A stretch of 64,000 bases of DNA, taken from positions 1 through 64,000 of the forward strand of contig NZ_JAGHQP010000013.1 in the NCBI RefSeq assembly GCF_017744255.1, in the 5' to 3' direction. Position numbers and translations under genes: made by a program. This stretch comes from Brevundimonas sp. A19_0. Its GTDB lineage: Bacteria > Pseudomonadota > Alphaproteobacteria > Caulobacterales > Caulobacteraceae. Below, in pieces: positions 1-8,716 of this stretch. The notes under the pieces were generated by a model that did no database searches, had not been told where the DNA came from, and saw nothing but the letters and a program-made list of their open reading frames with translations. Positions within the stretch are counted from its first letter, which is position 1. Every line of letters begins with the position of its first letter.

Positions 1-568
1 GAGTGTCGGCGCCGATGTGGTGCTGCCCGACTCGGCCGTGGATTCCGGCCGCGACCCCTATGCCACCGGCCCATCGCCCGTCGGGGTGCGCGTGCCGTCC
101 GGTGCCCTGCCGCCGCCCCCGCCGCCGCCCTCGGGCAATGCCCCCATGCCGCCCATCGCCAGCGGCTCGACCGCGCGCAACGGGCCGCTGGACTGGCCGG
201 TGCGGGGCGAGATCCTGCGTCGCTTCGGCCCCGTCGGCATGGGCGAGCGCAACAACGGCATCAATATCGGCGCGCCGCTGGGCGAGCCGGTCCGGGCGTC
301 GGCCGCCGGACGGGTCGGCTATGTCGGCGACACCCTGCCGGGTCAGGGCCTGACGGTTCTGGTGCTGCACCGCGACGGCTGGCGGACGGTCTATGGCCAT
401 CTGGGTTCGACGCTGGTGCGTGAAGGGGACGACGTGGAGGCCGGCCAGCAACTGGGCACGGTGGGCGATACAGCCGGTGACGGACGCCCCTCGATCCACT
501 TTGAGGTGTGGCGCATGCAGGGCGATCAGCCGGTGCCGCTGGACCCTGTGACGCAACTGCCGCGATAA
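1..568 (+). CDS. LytM/M23-domain protein with degenerate catalytic site (DipM/NlpD-like), 5'-truncated by window edge
   Basis: The reading frame is open from base 2, so the gene begins upstream. What is visible is a Pro/Gly-rich linker (a run of prolines near bases 110-130) followed by a C-terminal LytM (peptidase M23) domain at about bases 180-560. Active M23 enzymes have H-x-x-x-D and H-x-H zinc ligands. Here the first motif reads NNGIN (His to Asn, Asp to Asn) and the last reads SIHFEV (first His to Ser); only the His of YGHL and the last His remain. Such LytM domains are typically non-enzymatic and activate other peptidoglycan hydrolases, as in NlpD, EnvC and Caulobacter DipM. LysM repeats, if present, lie outside the window. 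The family is secure; the DipM assignment is an inference from the degenerate domain and the downstream yajC-secDF. Confidence 0.8.
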   Translation, partial: SVGADVVLPDSAVDSGRDPYATGPSPVGVRVPSGALPPPPPPPSGNAPMPPIASGSTARNGPLDWPVRGEILRRFGPVGMGERNNGINIGAPLGEPVRASAAGRVGYVGDTLPGQGLTVLVLHRDGWRTVYGHLGSTLVREGDDVEAGQQLGTVGDTAGDGRPSIHFEVWRMQGDQPVPLDPVTQLPR

Positions 569-619
569 GTCGCGTTCGCGGGCCCTCAGGTCCGTTGCAT
601 TCAGGCGTCCGGCCCCCTA

Positions 620-679
620 GAGCCTGATCGGCTGAGGAGGAATCGCTTCGCGATCCCGCTGAAGCCGTGAATCAGGCTC
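620..679. repeat. Palindromic intergenic element 1 (imperfect inverted repeat with nested hairpin)
   Basis: The arms GAGCCTGAT (620-628) and ATCAGGCTC (671-679) are exact inverted repeats. Inner segments CGGCT (629-633) and AGCCG (663-667) also pair, and a small hairpin ATCGC-TTC-GCGAT sits at 642-654. The shape resembles REP-like intergenic palindromes that are abundant in alphaproteobacterial genomes. There is no T-tract, so this is not a standard intrinsic terminator, though it could affect the 3' end of the LytM transcript. Confidence 0.6.
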
Positions 680-691
680 CAGGAATTTCCG

Positions 692-753
692 AGTGCATGA
701 TTCACGAACGCGTCGGAACCGCGAAGCGGTTCCATCTTATTCGATCATGCACT
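692..753. repeat. Palindromic intergenic element 2 with nested hairpin
   Basis: Arms AGTGCATGAT (692-701) and ATCATGCACT (744-753) are perfect 10-base inverted repeats. They enclose an 8-bp hairpin GGAACCGC-GAA-GCGGTTCC at 715-733. The element lies 12 bases after element 1. Its layout resembles the GAGCATGAT...ATCATGCTC palindromes dispersed in many alphaproteobacterial genomes. I cannot confirm other copies in this window. Confidence 0.6.
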
Positions 754-811
754 AGGTTCCGCGCCACATTCGAGACACGAGGCCGGACAACGATCCGTGC
801 CGGGAGAAACC

Positions 812-1168
812 ATGACAGCTCAAGACCCCATCCTGCTGATGGCCGTGGCGGCCGACGGCGGCATCCTGCCGCTGCTGGTGAACTTTCTGCCGTTCATCGC
901 CATCTTCGTCCTGTTCTACTTCCTGCTGATCCGTCCGCAGCAGAAGCGGATGAAGGCGCACCAGGAACTGGTGTCCTCGGTCAAGCGCGGCGACACCATC
1001 GTGCTGTCGAGCGGCATGATCGCCAAGGTGACGCGGGTCGAGGCCGAGGAAGTCATGGCCGAGATCGCCCAGGGCGTGAACGTGCGGGTCGTCAAGACGA
1101 TGATCACCGAGGTGCGCGACCGCACCGCGCCGGCCATCGAACGTAAGGCCAAGAGCGCCAAGGCCTGA
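812..1168 (+). CDS. yajC: Preprotein translocase subunit YajC
   Basis: YajC is a small single-pass inner membrane protein that associates with SecD and SecF in the holo-translocon. The 118-aa product has one N-terminal membrane segment (about residues 17-41) followed by the typical RPQQKRMKAH boundary and a cytoplasmic domain. I chose ATG 812 because CGGGAGA at 801-807 is well placed as a ribosome binding site; a GTG at 797 would add five residues and lies upstream of that site. secD begins 28 bases downstream, so yajC-secD-secF looks like one operon. Confidence 0.93.
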   Translation: MTAQDPILLMAVAADGGILPLLVNFLPFIAIFVLFYFLLIRPQQKRMKAHQELVSSVKRGDTIVLSSGMIAKVTRVEAEEVMAEIAQGVNVRVVKTMITEVRDRTAPAIERKAKSAKA

Positions 1169-1196
1169 CCAGGGCCGGCCTTCGGGGAAGCGAACC

Positions 1197-2789
1197 ATGA
1201 TCCATCTGTCGCGCTGGAAGGTGATCCTTCTGGCTCTGTCCCTGGCGTTCGGACTGCTGTTCGCCTACCCCAATCTGCTGACGCCGGCCCAGCGCGACGC
1301 GCTGCCCGACTTCCTGCCCAAGAATACGCTGAACCTGGGCCTCGACCTGCAGGGCGGGTCCTATCTGCTGCTCGAGGTCGATGTGACCGAGATGCAGTCC
1401 AAGCGGGTCGGCAATACGGTCGAGGATGCCCGTCAGGCGCTGGGTGAGGCCGGGATCACCCCGGTCTCGATGCAGACCGAGGACACGGGCGTCGTGGTCA
1501 CACTGGCCAGCGATGCGGACGTGGACGCGGCCTTTACCGCCCTGCGCGACGTGGTCGGACGCACCTCGGCCGGCGGCGTGCCGGACCGGCAGCTGAACCG
1601 TTTGTCGGGCAACCGCCTGCGGGTGGCCTTCACCGACGCGGCCCTGAACAGCATGGGCCCCGATGCCGTGACCCAGTCGATCGAGGTGGTGCGCCGCCGG
1701 ATCGACAGCCTGGGCACGCGCGAACCTTCGATCACGCGCCAGGGTGCTGACCGCATCGTCATCCAGGCCCCCGGCGAGAGCGATCCCGCCGAGCTGGAGC
1801 GGGTGATCGGCCAGACGGCGCAGCTGACCTTCCAGATGGTCGACGAGGACAACAGCATCAACGACGCCCTGCAGGGCCGGGTGCCGCCCGACGCCGTACT
1901 GATGAATGACGAGCTGGGCACGCCGCTGCTGGTCAAGCGCCGCATTCTGGTGTCGGGCGAGAACCTGACCCGGGCGTTCGTCACGACCGACCAGAATGGC
2001 CAGACGGCTATCGGCTTCAACTTCGACAGCCAGGGCGCCCGTCGTTTCGGCGAGGCAACGGCCTCGAACATCGGACGCCGGTTCGCCATCATCCTGGACG
2101 GCAAGGTGATCTCCGCTCCGGTGATCCGCAGCGCCATCCTGGGCGGTTCGGGCGTGATCGAGGGCAATTATTCGATCGCCTCGGCCTCCGAGATGGTCAG
2201 CCTGCTGAACGGCGGGGCGCTGCCGGCGCCGCTGAAGGTCGAGGAGCGTCGGACCGTGACCGCCGAACTGGGCAAGGATGCCGTGGATCGCGGCATGCGG
2301 GCCACGGCGCTGGGCTTTGTCGTGATCGTGGTCTTCATGTTCCTGGCCTATGGGGTGCTGTTCGGCGGCATCTCGGTGATCGGCCTGGCCCTGAACGGCC
2401 TGCTGATCCTGGCGGCCATGTCGATGACCCAGGCGACCCTGACCCTGCCCGGTATCGCCGGTCTGATCCTGACCTTCGCCGTGGCCGTGGACGCCAACGT
2501 TCTGATCTATGAGCGGATGCGTGACGAGGCCCGACAGGGCCGCAGCGTGATCGCCTCGCTGGACGCCGGCTTCAACAAGGCCATGGGCACGATCGTCGAT
2601 GCCAACCTGACGACGCTGGTGGCGGCGATCATCATGTTCTTCTTCGGGGCAGGCCCGGTGCGCGGCTTTGCCTGGACGCTGTCGATCGGCGTCTTCACCT
2701 CCATGCTGTCGGCCGTTCTGGTCGCCCAGGTGGGACTGGCCTGGTGGCTGAAGGTCGCCAAGCCCAAGAAACTGCCGGTCGCGGAGTAA
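1197..2789 (+). CDS. secD: Protein translocase subunit SecD
   Basis: SecD forms with SecF a proton-driven RND-type membrane complex that pulls exported proteins across the inner membrane on the periplasmic side. The 530-aa product has an N-terminal membrane segment (about residues 7-25), the family motif GLDLQGG at residues 48-54, a large periplasmic P1 region, and a cluster of about five membrane segments from about residue 365 to the end. Length and domain order are normal. The secF ATG follows the stop codon after four bases, and the secF ribosome binding site (GGAG, 2782-2785) lies inside the secD end. Confidence 0.97.
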   Translation: MIHLSRWKVILLALSLAFGLLFAYPNLLTPAQRDALPDFLPKNTLNLGLDLQGGSYLLLEVDVTEMQSKRVGNTVEDARQALGEAGITPVSMQTEDTGVVVTLASDADVDAAFTALRDVVGRTSAGGVPDRQLNRLSGNRLRVAFTDAALNSMGPDAVTQSIEVVRRRIDSLGTREPSITRQGADRIVIQAPGESDPAELERVIGQTAQLTFQMVDEDNSINDALQGRVPPDAVLMNDELGTPLLVKRRILVSGENLTRAFVTTDQNGQTAIGFNFDSQGARRFGEATASNIGRRFAIILDGKVISAPVIRSAILGGSGVIEGNYSIASASEMVSLLNGGALPAPLKVEERRTVTAELGKDAVDRGMRATALGFVVIVVFMFLAYGVLFGGISVIGLALNGLLILAAMSMTQATLTLPGIAGLILTFAVAVDANVLIYERMRDEARQGRSVIASLDAGFNKAMGTIVDANLTTLVAAIIMFFFGAGPVRGFAWTLSIGVFTSMLSAVLVAQVGLAWWLKVAKPKKLPVAE

Positions 2790-2793
2790 GCCG

Positions 2794-3777
2794 ATGCGTG
2801 GATGGCCTCTTATCAAGCTGCTGCCGACCAAGACGAACTTCAAGTTCGTCAAATACTCGCGCCTGTTCGGCGTGCTGTCGGTGGTCCTGTGTATTGCCTC
2901 GATCATCGGGTGCTTCACGCCCGGCCTGAATATGGGCATCGACTTCAGCGGCGGCGCGTCGCTGGAAGTGTCGAAGCCGGCCGGCCAGACCATTGACCAG
3001 GAAGAGGTGGCGTCGGCCGTCAGCGCCCTCGGCCTGCAGGACGTCGGGGTGCAGGGCATCGCGCGTCTGGACAATAACCAGGTCGACGGCTCGACGGTGC
3101 TGCTGCGCTTCCAGCTGCCGGACGGCGCCGACCAGACCGAGGTCGTGCGCGACGTCGAGGCCGCCATCACCCAGACGGTGGGCGAGGTGACCTATTCCGG
3201 CGTGTCCGTGGTCGGCTCCAAGGTTTCGGGTGAGCTGTTCCGCTCGGGCCTGATGGCGCTGGGCCTCGCGACCGTGCTGATGTTCCTCTACATCTGGTTC
3301 CGGTTCGAGCCGCAGTTCGGCATGGGCGCCGTGGCCGGTCTGGTGCACGACGTGATCCTGACGTTCGGCCTGATCGTCATCATGCGGCTGGAGTTCAGCC
3401 TGAACATGGTGGCCGCGATCCTGACCGTGATCGGCTATTCGATGAACGATACCGTCGTCGTGTTCGACCGCCTTCGCGAGAACCTGCGCAAGTACAAGAG
3501 CATGCCGCTGGGCGAGGTGATCGACCTGTCGATCAACGAGACCCTCAGCCGGACGGTGATCACCGGTGTGACCGCCGTCATGGTGCTGGCCGTACTGGCC
3601 TTCCTGGGCGGCGAGGTGCTGTTCGGCTTCTCGATCGCCCTGATGTTCGGCATCATCGTCGGCACCTATTCCTCGGTCTATGTGGCCGCGCCGATCATCC
3701 TGCTGTGGGGCGTGAAGCGGGGCGAGTTCGCCGAGGAAGCCAAGCCGATCAAGCTGGGCGGCGCCAGCCGCCCGTAA
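2794..3777 (+). CDS. secF: Protein translocase subunit SecF
   Basis: SecF is the partner of SecD in the accessory Sec translocation motor. The 327-aa product starts with a membrane segment at about residues 22-40, then MGIDFSGG (about 47-54), the SecF counterpart of the SecD motif. A periplasmic P4 domain and five further membrane segments follow; the motif MNDTVVVFDRLREN is characteristic of SecF. It is separate from secD, not fused as in some bacteria. The next gene starts 13 bases downstream. Confidence 0.97.
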   Translation: MRGWPLIKLLPTKTNFKFVKYSRLFGVLSVVLCIASIIGCFTPGLNMGIDFSGGASLEVSKPAGQTIDQEEVASAVSALGLQDVGVQGIARLDNNQVDGSTVLLRFQLPDGADQTEVVRDVEAAITQTVGEVTYSGVSVVGSKVSGELFRSGLMALGLATVLMFLYIWFRFEPQFGMGAVAGLVHDVILTFGLIVIMRLEFSLNMVAAILTVIGYSMNDTVVVFDRLRENLRKYKSMPLGEVIDLSINETLSRTVITGVTAVMVLAVLAFLGGEVLFGFSIALMFGIIVGTYSSVYVAAPIILLWGVKRGEFAEEAKPIKLGGASRP

Positions 3778-3790
3778 GGCGGAAGCGAGC

Positions 3791-4429
3791 GTGAGTGACT
3801 CTCCTGCGGTCGATCTGGACGCCCAGGTCCGGACGCTCGATCCGGACCGCTGGCTGGCCAGCCGGTTCGTCAGCGACGAGGCGCGGCGCGCGGACCTGAT
3901 TGCCCTGTATGCGTTCGAGGCCGAGCTGATGGTCATTCCGACGCGGGTGACCCAGCCGCTGCTGGCCGAGATGCGCTATCGCTGGTGGGCCGACCAGATG
4001 GAGGGGGTGATCTCGAACACCCCCCGCATCGGCCATCCCGTTCTGGAAGCCCTGACCCGCGCCGTACAGCGGCACGGGCTGGACCGCGCGCCGCTGGACG
4101 CGCTGATCGAGGCGCACATCGGTCGGGTGCACGGCGAGCCCCACGATCTGGACGCCTTCTACGTCGGCCCGATGCAGGCGGCGGTGCAGATTCTGGCCGG
4201 GCCGGGCCATGAGGTGGCGGTGGTCGAGGCCGGACGGGTGCGGGGCCTCTCCCAGACCGGACGGACCGATGAGGCGCGGGCGCTGAGGCCTGCGGCCAAT
4301 GCGGCCCTGAAGGCGCTGCCGACCGAGGCCTTTCCTGCCGTGGCCCCCGCGGCCCTGAGAGACCCGACGGCGCCCGAGCCGGTCAAGCGGCTAAGGCTCG
4401 TCTGGGCCAACCTGAGGGGGCGGATCTAG
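3791..4429 (+). CDS. Squalene/phytoene synthase-like protein (short family member)
   Basis: The 212-aa product begins with GTG and has GGAAGCGA just upstream. The N-terminal part (DPDRWLASRFVSDEARRAD, LIALYAFEAEL, MRYRWWADQME) matches the trans-isoprenyl diphosphate synthase fold of squalene/phytoene synthases, including the NDUFAF6-like branch. It is shorter than genuine carotenoid enzymes (about 280-350 aa), and I do not see the two Asp-rich DxxxD metal-binding motifs, so it may not be a prenyl synthase. Its place directly after secF suggests co-transcription. There is no carotenoid or hopanoid cluster around it. The substrate is unknown. Confidence 0.7.
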   Translation: MSDSPAVDLDAQVRTLDPDRWLASRFVSDEARRADLIALYAFEAELMVIPTRVTQPLLAEMRYRWWADQMEGVISNTPRIGHPVLEALTRAVQRHGLDRAPLDALIEAHIGRVHGEPHDLDAFYVGPMQAAVQILAGPGHEVAVVEAGRVRGLSQTGRTDEARALRPAANAALKALPTEAFPAVAPAALRDPTAPEPVKRLRLVWANLRGRI

Positions 4430-5277
4430 TCCGCCATGGGCAGCCGGGCGACGTGGGGCTCACCACTGACCAGCCAGACGAGGATGGGCGGCTGGCCTTC
4501 GGTGACCACCTCGACGCCGCGCTGGACCAGCGGATAGCGGGGGACGCAGGGCGCGACGTCCGCGCCCTGATCCATGTCGCAGGCGGTCAGATAGCGGTCG
4601 CGCTCGAGCGGGCGGATGCGGCGCTCCGCCAGAGGGCCAGTGGGCTGCTGGTTGGCGGTAATGACATTGAGGCTGCGGTTCGGGGTTTTCGCCAGCACGA
4701 ACTCGACGTCATGGCGATAGCTGTGGGGCCGCAGGGCAATCAGGACGGTGTCGTCCTGGCCGTCATAGTCGACGTCCCAGCGGACCGCGTCGGCAGGCGC
4801 TGACAGGGCAGCGCTGGAGCCGGCCCCGGCGGTGGCTTCGGCCCGGGTGGTGACCACAGGCTTGTCATACAGGTACGGCGACCCCCGGCAGACGGCGTCG
4901 CTGATCAGGCTCTCGGCCGAGTGGGGGATGGCGTGGACCACTTCGTCGATCGTCGCCTCGCCCAGCATTCGGCCTTCGGCGTCGAAGACCTGAACCTGCT
5001 GCATGCGGATGCTGCCGTCGCAGTCGGTGGTGCCGGTGACCAGGGTCACGGCCTGATCGCCGACGACCGCGCCGTGGTTGACCTGGAGATAGCGGACGGG
5101 GCGCTCTTCCCGGCGCGAGGGGCTGCCCTGCGGCAGCATGTCGGCCTCGAGCAGAAACAGGGAGGTGCCGTCAGGCTGTTCTGCGGTCGGGACAAAGTCG
5201 ATCAGCTGGCGCCAGGGCCCGTCCTGCGGGTCCGGAGCCGGGACAAGAAGGGCGAGGGCGGCCAGCACGCTGATCAT
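4426..5277 (-). CDS. Secreted protein with surface-adhesin-E-like N-terminal half
   Basis: The 283-aa product begins with a hydrophobic signal peptide and is probably periplasmic or surface exposed. ATG 5277 is preferred because GGAG lies eight bases upstream; a GTG at 5286 overlaps that site. Residues of about 20-135 (a Trp near the start, TDCDGSIRMQQVQVFDAEG, and a Cys near residue 130) resemble the surface-adhesin protein E fold. The C-terminal half, which contains DYDGQDDTVLIALRPHSY, is unassigned. The gene converges with the squalene-synthase-like gene, overlapping it by four bases. Function is not known. Confidence 0.6.
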   Translation of the reverse strand: MISVLAALALLVPAPDPQDGPWRQLIDFVPTAEQPDGTSLFLLEADMLPQGSPSRREERPVRYLQVNHGAVVGDQAVTLVTGTTDCDGSIRMQQVQVFDAEGRMLGEATIDEVVHAIPHSAESLISDAVCRGSPYLYDKPVVTTRAEATAGAGSSAALSAPADAVRWDVDYDGQDDTVLIALRPHSYRHDVEFVLAKTPNRSLNVITANQQPTGPLAERRIRPLERDRYLTACDMDQGADVAPCVPRYPLVQRGVEVVTEGQPPILVWLVSGEPHVARLPMAD

Positions 5278-5340
5278 GATCGTCACTCCGTAATTCCGGC
5301 CGCAAGCCTATGACCCGCAACGTCCTTTGCCTAGCCGCGA

Positions 5341-6231
5341 TCAGGAACGGGAAGGACGCGGAAACCCGGTCGCCTCGCGCGGCCAGACCCGGCCGGTGGG
5401 CGACTGGTCGAAAGCCCAGCGGATGAAGCGGGCGGTGGTCAGGGCGCTGTTGCGGACGAATGGACGGGGCAGGGCGGGCCGAGGGCCATGCATCGCCTGG
5501 GCCCAAGGGGGCAGGAGGTCAAAGCCGGCCTGCATGATGACCCCGGCTGCCGCATCGACGGCGGGCGAGCCGATCCGCTGGCGCATGACCAGATCGGCGA
5601 CCTCGCGGGTGCGGGCATCGGCGCGCAGCTGGGGGTGATACGACTGGATGAGGGCCTCCGCCTCGGCGCGGCTGCGAGGCAGGGGATCGGCGCCCAGGGC
5701 CTGACCGACGCGGGCCATTTCGTCGAAATAGGCATCCTGTTCGGCCAGCGGCATGTCGGGCCGGGCATAGCGGATCCAGGCGTCGAGGAAGCTGATCGTC
5801 TCGGTCACATGGACCCAGGCCAGCAGGGCAGGGTCGGACACGCGATAGGCCGTGCCGTCGGGCAGGGTGCCGCCCAGCTTCGCATGGATGCGGTTGACCT
5901 TGTCGATGGCGGCCTGACCGGCCTCCGCATGGTCATAGGTGGTGACGGCGATGAATTTGGCTGTGCGACGCAGCCGCCCGTGCATGTCCGCGCGAAAGTC
6001 CGAATGATCCCAGACCCCGGCCAGGACCGCCGGGTGCAGCATCTGGAGCAGCAGGCCCGACACCCCGCCGATCATCATGGTCACCACGTCGCCGTTGACC
6101 TGCCAGGCGACTGAGTCCGGCGGGAACAGCGCATCGCCCCGCCGCATAACCGGCCGCTCGCCCTTCTCCGCATCGTTGAACACATCGCTGATGCGCTTGC
6201 GGATGGCGGCGCGGACAGGGTGGAGCAGCAT
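5341..6231 (-). CDS. MpaB/rubber-oxygenase-like protein (DUF2236 family)
   Basis: The 296-aa product has the conserved features of the DUF2236 family: LHPAVLAGVWDHSDF near residue 65, RTAKFIAVTTYD near 88, and a long helical segment with WVHVTETISFLDAW near 140. The family includes latex-clearing protein and the fungal MpaB oxygenase, and its best studied members bind heme through histidines. The substrate here cannot be read from sequence. It is the last gene of a run with trmFO and a 69-aa protein; its ATG lies two bases after the stop of the 69-aa gene, so it is probably translationally linked. Confidence 0.75.
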   Translation of the reverse strand: MLLHPVRAAIRKRISDVFNDAEKGERPVMRRGDALFPPDSVAWQVNGDVVTMMIGGVSGLLLQMLHPAVLAGVWDHSDFRADMHGRLRRTAKFIAVTTYDHAEAGQAAIDKVNRIHAKLGGTLPDGTAYRVSDPALLAWVHVTETISFLDAWIRYARPDMPLAEQDAYFDEMARVGQALGADPLPRSRAEAEALIQSYHPQLRADARTREVADLVMRQRIGSPAVDAAAGVIMQAGFDLLPPWAQAMHGPRPALPRPFVRNSALTTARFIRWAFDQSPTGRVWPREATGFPRPSRS

Positions 6232-6233
6232 GA

Positions 6234-6443
6234 TCAGGCCTGACCCGCGGGCGGCTGGAGGGCGAGGATCTTGCGGTCGAGGCGGGTGATCTCGGACTCG
6301 AGGCGCGCCTTTTCGGAGGCCATGTCGACCGGCGTGCCGTCGTCGTAGGTGATCTGCGCGCCCTTGGCGATCAGGTCGAGGCGGTGGATCAGGGTGACGC
6401 GGCGCTCGATCATGCGCGCCAGCTCGCTGTCGGTGCCGGTCAT
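6234..6443 (-). CDS. Small coiled-coil protein between trmFO and the MpaB-like gene
   Basis: The 69-aa product is encoded directly after trmFO; its ATG overlaps the trmFO stop in an ATGA, indicating translational coupling. It is highly charged, with two helical stretches (about residues 5-25 and 42-63, including [20 protein letters not shown]) whose leucine and isoleucine spacing suggests a short coiled coil. No signal peptide or membrane segment is present. I do not recognise the family. Tight packing on both sides supports it being a real gene. Confidence 0.65.
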   Translation of the reverse strand: MTGTDSELARMIERRVTLIHRLDLIAKGAQITYDDGTPVDMASEKARLESEITRLDRKILALQPPAGQA

Positions 6444-7831
6444 GCCGCGTCCCGCCACGCCTTGAGCGACTCCATGGCGCGGATACTCATCAGGCGTTTC
6501 TTGGCGCGGCCGCGATCCTTGGGCGGGATCTTCTTGCCGTCCTCGTCTAAGCGCGGCGCCTCGAGCGGCGGCAGCAGGCCGTAGTTGATGTTCATCGGCT
6601 GGAATTTCGAACCTTCCAGATGGCCGCCGGTGATGTGTTCGACCAGGGCGCCGATGGCGGTCTCGGGCGGCGGGGGCGCCAGATCGCGGCCCAGAGCCTG
6701 GGCGGCGGCGAGGCGACCGGTCAGCAGGCCGAGCGCCGCGCTCTCGACATAGCCCTCGACCCCCGTCACCTGACCGGCGAAGCGCAGGCGGGGCAGGGCC
6801 TTCAGCCGCAGCTGTCGGTCCAGCAGTTTCGGGCTGTTGAGGAAGGTGTTGCGGTGCAGGCCGCCCAGCCGCGCGAACTGGGCGTTCTGCAGGCCCGGGA
6901 TCATGCGGAAGATGTCGGTCTGGGCGCCGTATTTCAGCTTGGTCTGGAAGCCGACCATGTTGAACAGGGTGCCGAGCGCATTGTCCTGACGCAGCTGGAC
7001 GATGGCGTGGGCCTTGACCGTCGGATTGCGCGGATTGGTCAGGCCGACGGGCTTCATCGGGCCGTGACGCAGGGTCTCGCGGCCGCGCTCGGCCATCACC
7101 TCGATGGGCAGGCAGCCGTCGAAATAGGGGACGTTCTCCCACTCCTTGAACTCGGTCTTGGGGCCGGCCAGCAGGGCATCGATGAAGGCGTCGTACTGCG
7201 CCTTGTCCATCGGACAGTTGACGTAGGCCGCCGCGTCACCGCCGGGCCCGGCCTTGTCATAGCGGGACTGGCGCCAGGCGATGTCGAAGTCGATCGAGTC
7301 GGCGTGGACGATGGGGGCAATGGCGTCGAAGAAGCTGAGCGACTCCTCGCCCGTGGTCTTCAGGATGGCGTCGGCCAGGGCGGCCGAGGTCAGCGGGCCG
7401 GTGGAGACGATGACATTGTCCCAGTCCTCCGGCGGGATGCCGGCGATCTCCTCGCGCACGACGGTGATCAGGGGATGATCCATCAGCCGCGCGGTGACCG
7501 CTTCGGAAAAGCCCTCGCGGTCCACGGCCAGGGCGCCGCCAGCGGGCACCTGATGGGCGTCGCCGCAACTCATGATGATCGAATCCAGCGCCCGCATCTC
7601 GGCGTGCAGCAGGCCGACGGCATTGTATTCCCAGTCGTCCGACCGGAAGGAGTTGGAACAGACCAGTTCGGCCAGGCCGTCGGTCTGGTGGGCGTCGGTC
7701 TTGATGCCGGGCACGCCCCGCATCTCGTGCAGGATGACGGGCACGCCCGCGCGGGCGATCTGCCAGGCGGCTTCCGAGCCGGCCAGGCCGCCGCCGATGA
7801 TGTGTACGGGAGAGGGGGAGGGAGAGGTCAT
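6440..7831 (-). CDS. trmFO: Methylenetetrahydrofolate-tRNA-(uracil-5-)-methyltransferase TrmFO
   Basis: TrmFO makes 5-methyluridine at position 54 of tRNA, using methylenetetrahydrofolate as carbon donor and FAD as reductant. The 463-aa product has the N-terminal FAD-binding motif GGGLAG at residues 13-18, the conserved LVCSNSFRS with Cys58, and [14 protein letters not shown] with the second conserved cysteine. Length is normal. It is the first gene of a run on the minus strand followed by a 69-aa gene and an MpaB-like gene. The 92-base gap on its 5' side separates it from a divergent membrane protein gene. Confidence 0.96.
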   Translation of the reverse strand: MTSPSPSPVHIIGGGLAGSEAAWQIARAGVPVILHEMRGVPGIKTDAHQTDGLAELVCSNSFRSDDWEYNAVGLLHAEMRALDSIIMSCGDAHQVPAGGALAVDREGFSEAVTARLMDHPLITVVREEIAGIPPEDWDNVIVSTGPLTSAALADAILKTTGEESLSFFDAIAPIVHADSIDFDIAWRQSRYDKAGPGGDAAAYVNCPMDKAQYDAFIDALLAGPKTEFKEWENVPYFDGCLPIEVMAERGRETLRHGPMKPVGLTNPRNPTVKAHAIVQLRQDNALGTLFNMVGFQTKLKYGAQTDIFRMIPGLQNAQFARLGGLHRNTFLNSPKLLDRQLRLKALPRLRFAGQVTGVEGYVESAALGLLTGRLAAAQALGRDLAPPPPETAIGALVEHITGGHLEGSKFQPMNINYGLLPPLEAPRLDEDGKKIPPKDRGRAKKRLMSIRAMESLKAWRDAA

Positions 7832-7896
7832 CGCGGCTTTCTAGACACGCCAGGAGACTTCGTCAGCAACCGTCTGGTCGCACAGGCGGCAGGGAC

Positions 7897-7904
7897 GCTA
7901 GAAT
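7897..7904 (+). promoter_or_regulatory. Candidate -10 element for the membrane-protein trio
   Basis: GCTAGAAT matches the Caulobacter-type -10 consensus GCTANAWC at seven of eight positions and lies 20 bases before the ATG at 7924. No clear -35 element is visible. It supports choosing the 7924 start. Confidence 0.4.
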
Positions 7905-7923
7905 GGGCCGTGGGGGAGGCAGA

Positions 7924-8715
7924 ATGTCGGCACTCAGGGCATCGATGACGGACGCGCGCCGGTTGCAGCCGGGCCAGGCCCTGGCCACGGCGGTCAGAGG
8001 CCTGCCGCGTCTGTGGGCCGCAGGCTGGCCCGGACTGGTGCTGCTGGGCCTGATGATTCCGCTGGGTCGCTGGGCGGCCGGGTCGGCTGCGGCCGCCACC
8101 CTCGTCCATGCCATGGGGGCCGTGCTGACGCTGGCGGTGTGGACCGGCCTGACGGCGGTGGCGCTGGATCGCGACCCGCCTGCCGGAGGGGTCGCGCTGG
8201 GCGCCCGGCTGCTGCGCGTGGTGGCGGCGGCGGTGCTGAACCTGATCTTTCTGGCGATGATTGCGGTGGTACTGGCGCTGGTCAGTCTGGCGATCTTCGG
8301 CATGTCCGGACTGGATATTGAGGCCATCCAGGCCCGCGACTGGGCCCGGGTCGGGCCGGTCTGGCAGATGGTGGCGCTGGGGGCCGTCGCCCTGATCGTG
8401 CTGGTCGTGCCCCTCCTGCTGATCGTGCGGCTGTCGCTGTTCGTGCAGGCGACCGTCGGCCGGGGGCAGGTGGTGTCGCTGAACACCATGGGGGTGGCGC
8501 AGGGCAGTTTCTGGCCGCTGATGGGGCTGTTCCTGATTCTGGCCGTGCCGCCGCTCGCCCTTCTGGGGTGGGCGGGCGCCCACGGGTTGATCGGGCTGGC
8601 GCTCGCGGGACTGATCGCGCTATGGCTACCCCTGTCGGCGGGGGCGCTGGCGGCCGCCTACGGGCAGCTGGAATACTGGACGCCGGACTTTTCGGGCCAC
8701 CTCGGGGGAGGGTGA
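7924..8715 (+). CDS. Polytopic membrane protein, paralog 1 of a tandem trio
   Basis: The 263-aa product is highly hydrophobic, with about six membrane segments and a short cytoplasmic N-terminus. ATG 7924 is favoured over a GTG at 7903: GGGGGAGG (7912-7919) sits five bases before it and a -10-like element lies at 7897. It shares layout with the next two genes: an N-terminal amphipathic segment, a membrane pair, a central segment starting near ALGARLLRVVAAAVLN, and a later segment with RLSLFVQATV, equivalent to RAYLILPACVW in paralog 2 and RLSLAVPITV in paralog 3. It starts two bases before its neighbour. Function is unknown. Confidence 0.75.
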   Translation: MSALRASMTDARRLQPGQALATAVRGLPRLWAAGWPGLVLLGLMIPLGRWAAGSAAAATLVHAMGAVLTLAVWTGLTAVALDRDPPAGGVALGARLLRVVAAAVLNLIFLAMIAVVLALVSLAIFGMSGLDIEAIQARDWARVGPVWQMVALGAVALIVLVVPLLLIVRLSLFVQATVGRGQVVSLNTMGVAQGSFWPLMGLFLILAVPPLALLGWAGAHGLIGLALAGLIALWLPLSAGALAAAYGQLEYWTPDFSGHLGGG

Positions 8716-8716
8716 G

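Noticed and set aside
667..1146. 159-codon frame starting in the palindromes before yajC
   Set aside because: It overlaps yajC in another frame, starts inside a repeat and lacks a ribosome binding site.
1104..3170. Long minus-strand open frame opposite yajC/secD/secF
   Set aside because: It covers three well-identified genes on the other strand, is extremely Gln/His/Arg-rich and shows no domain. It is a shadow of high-GC third-position bias.
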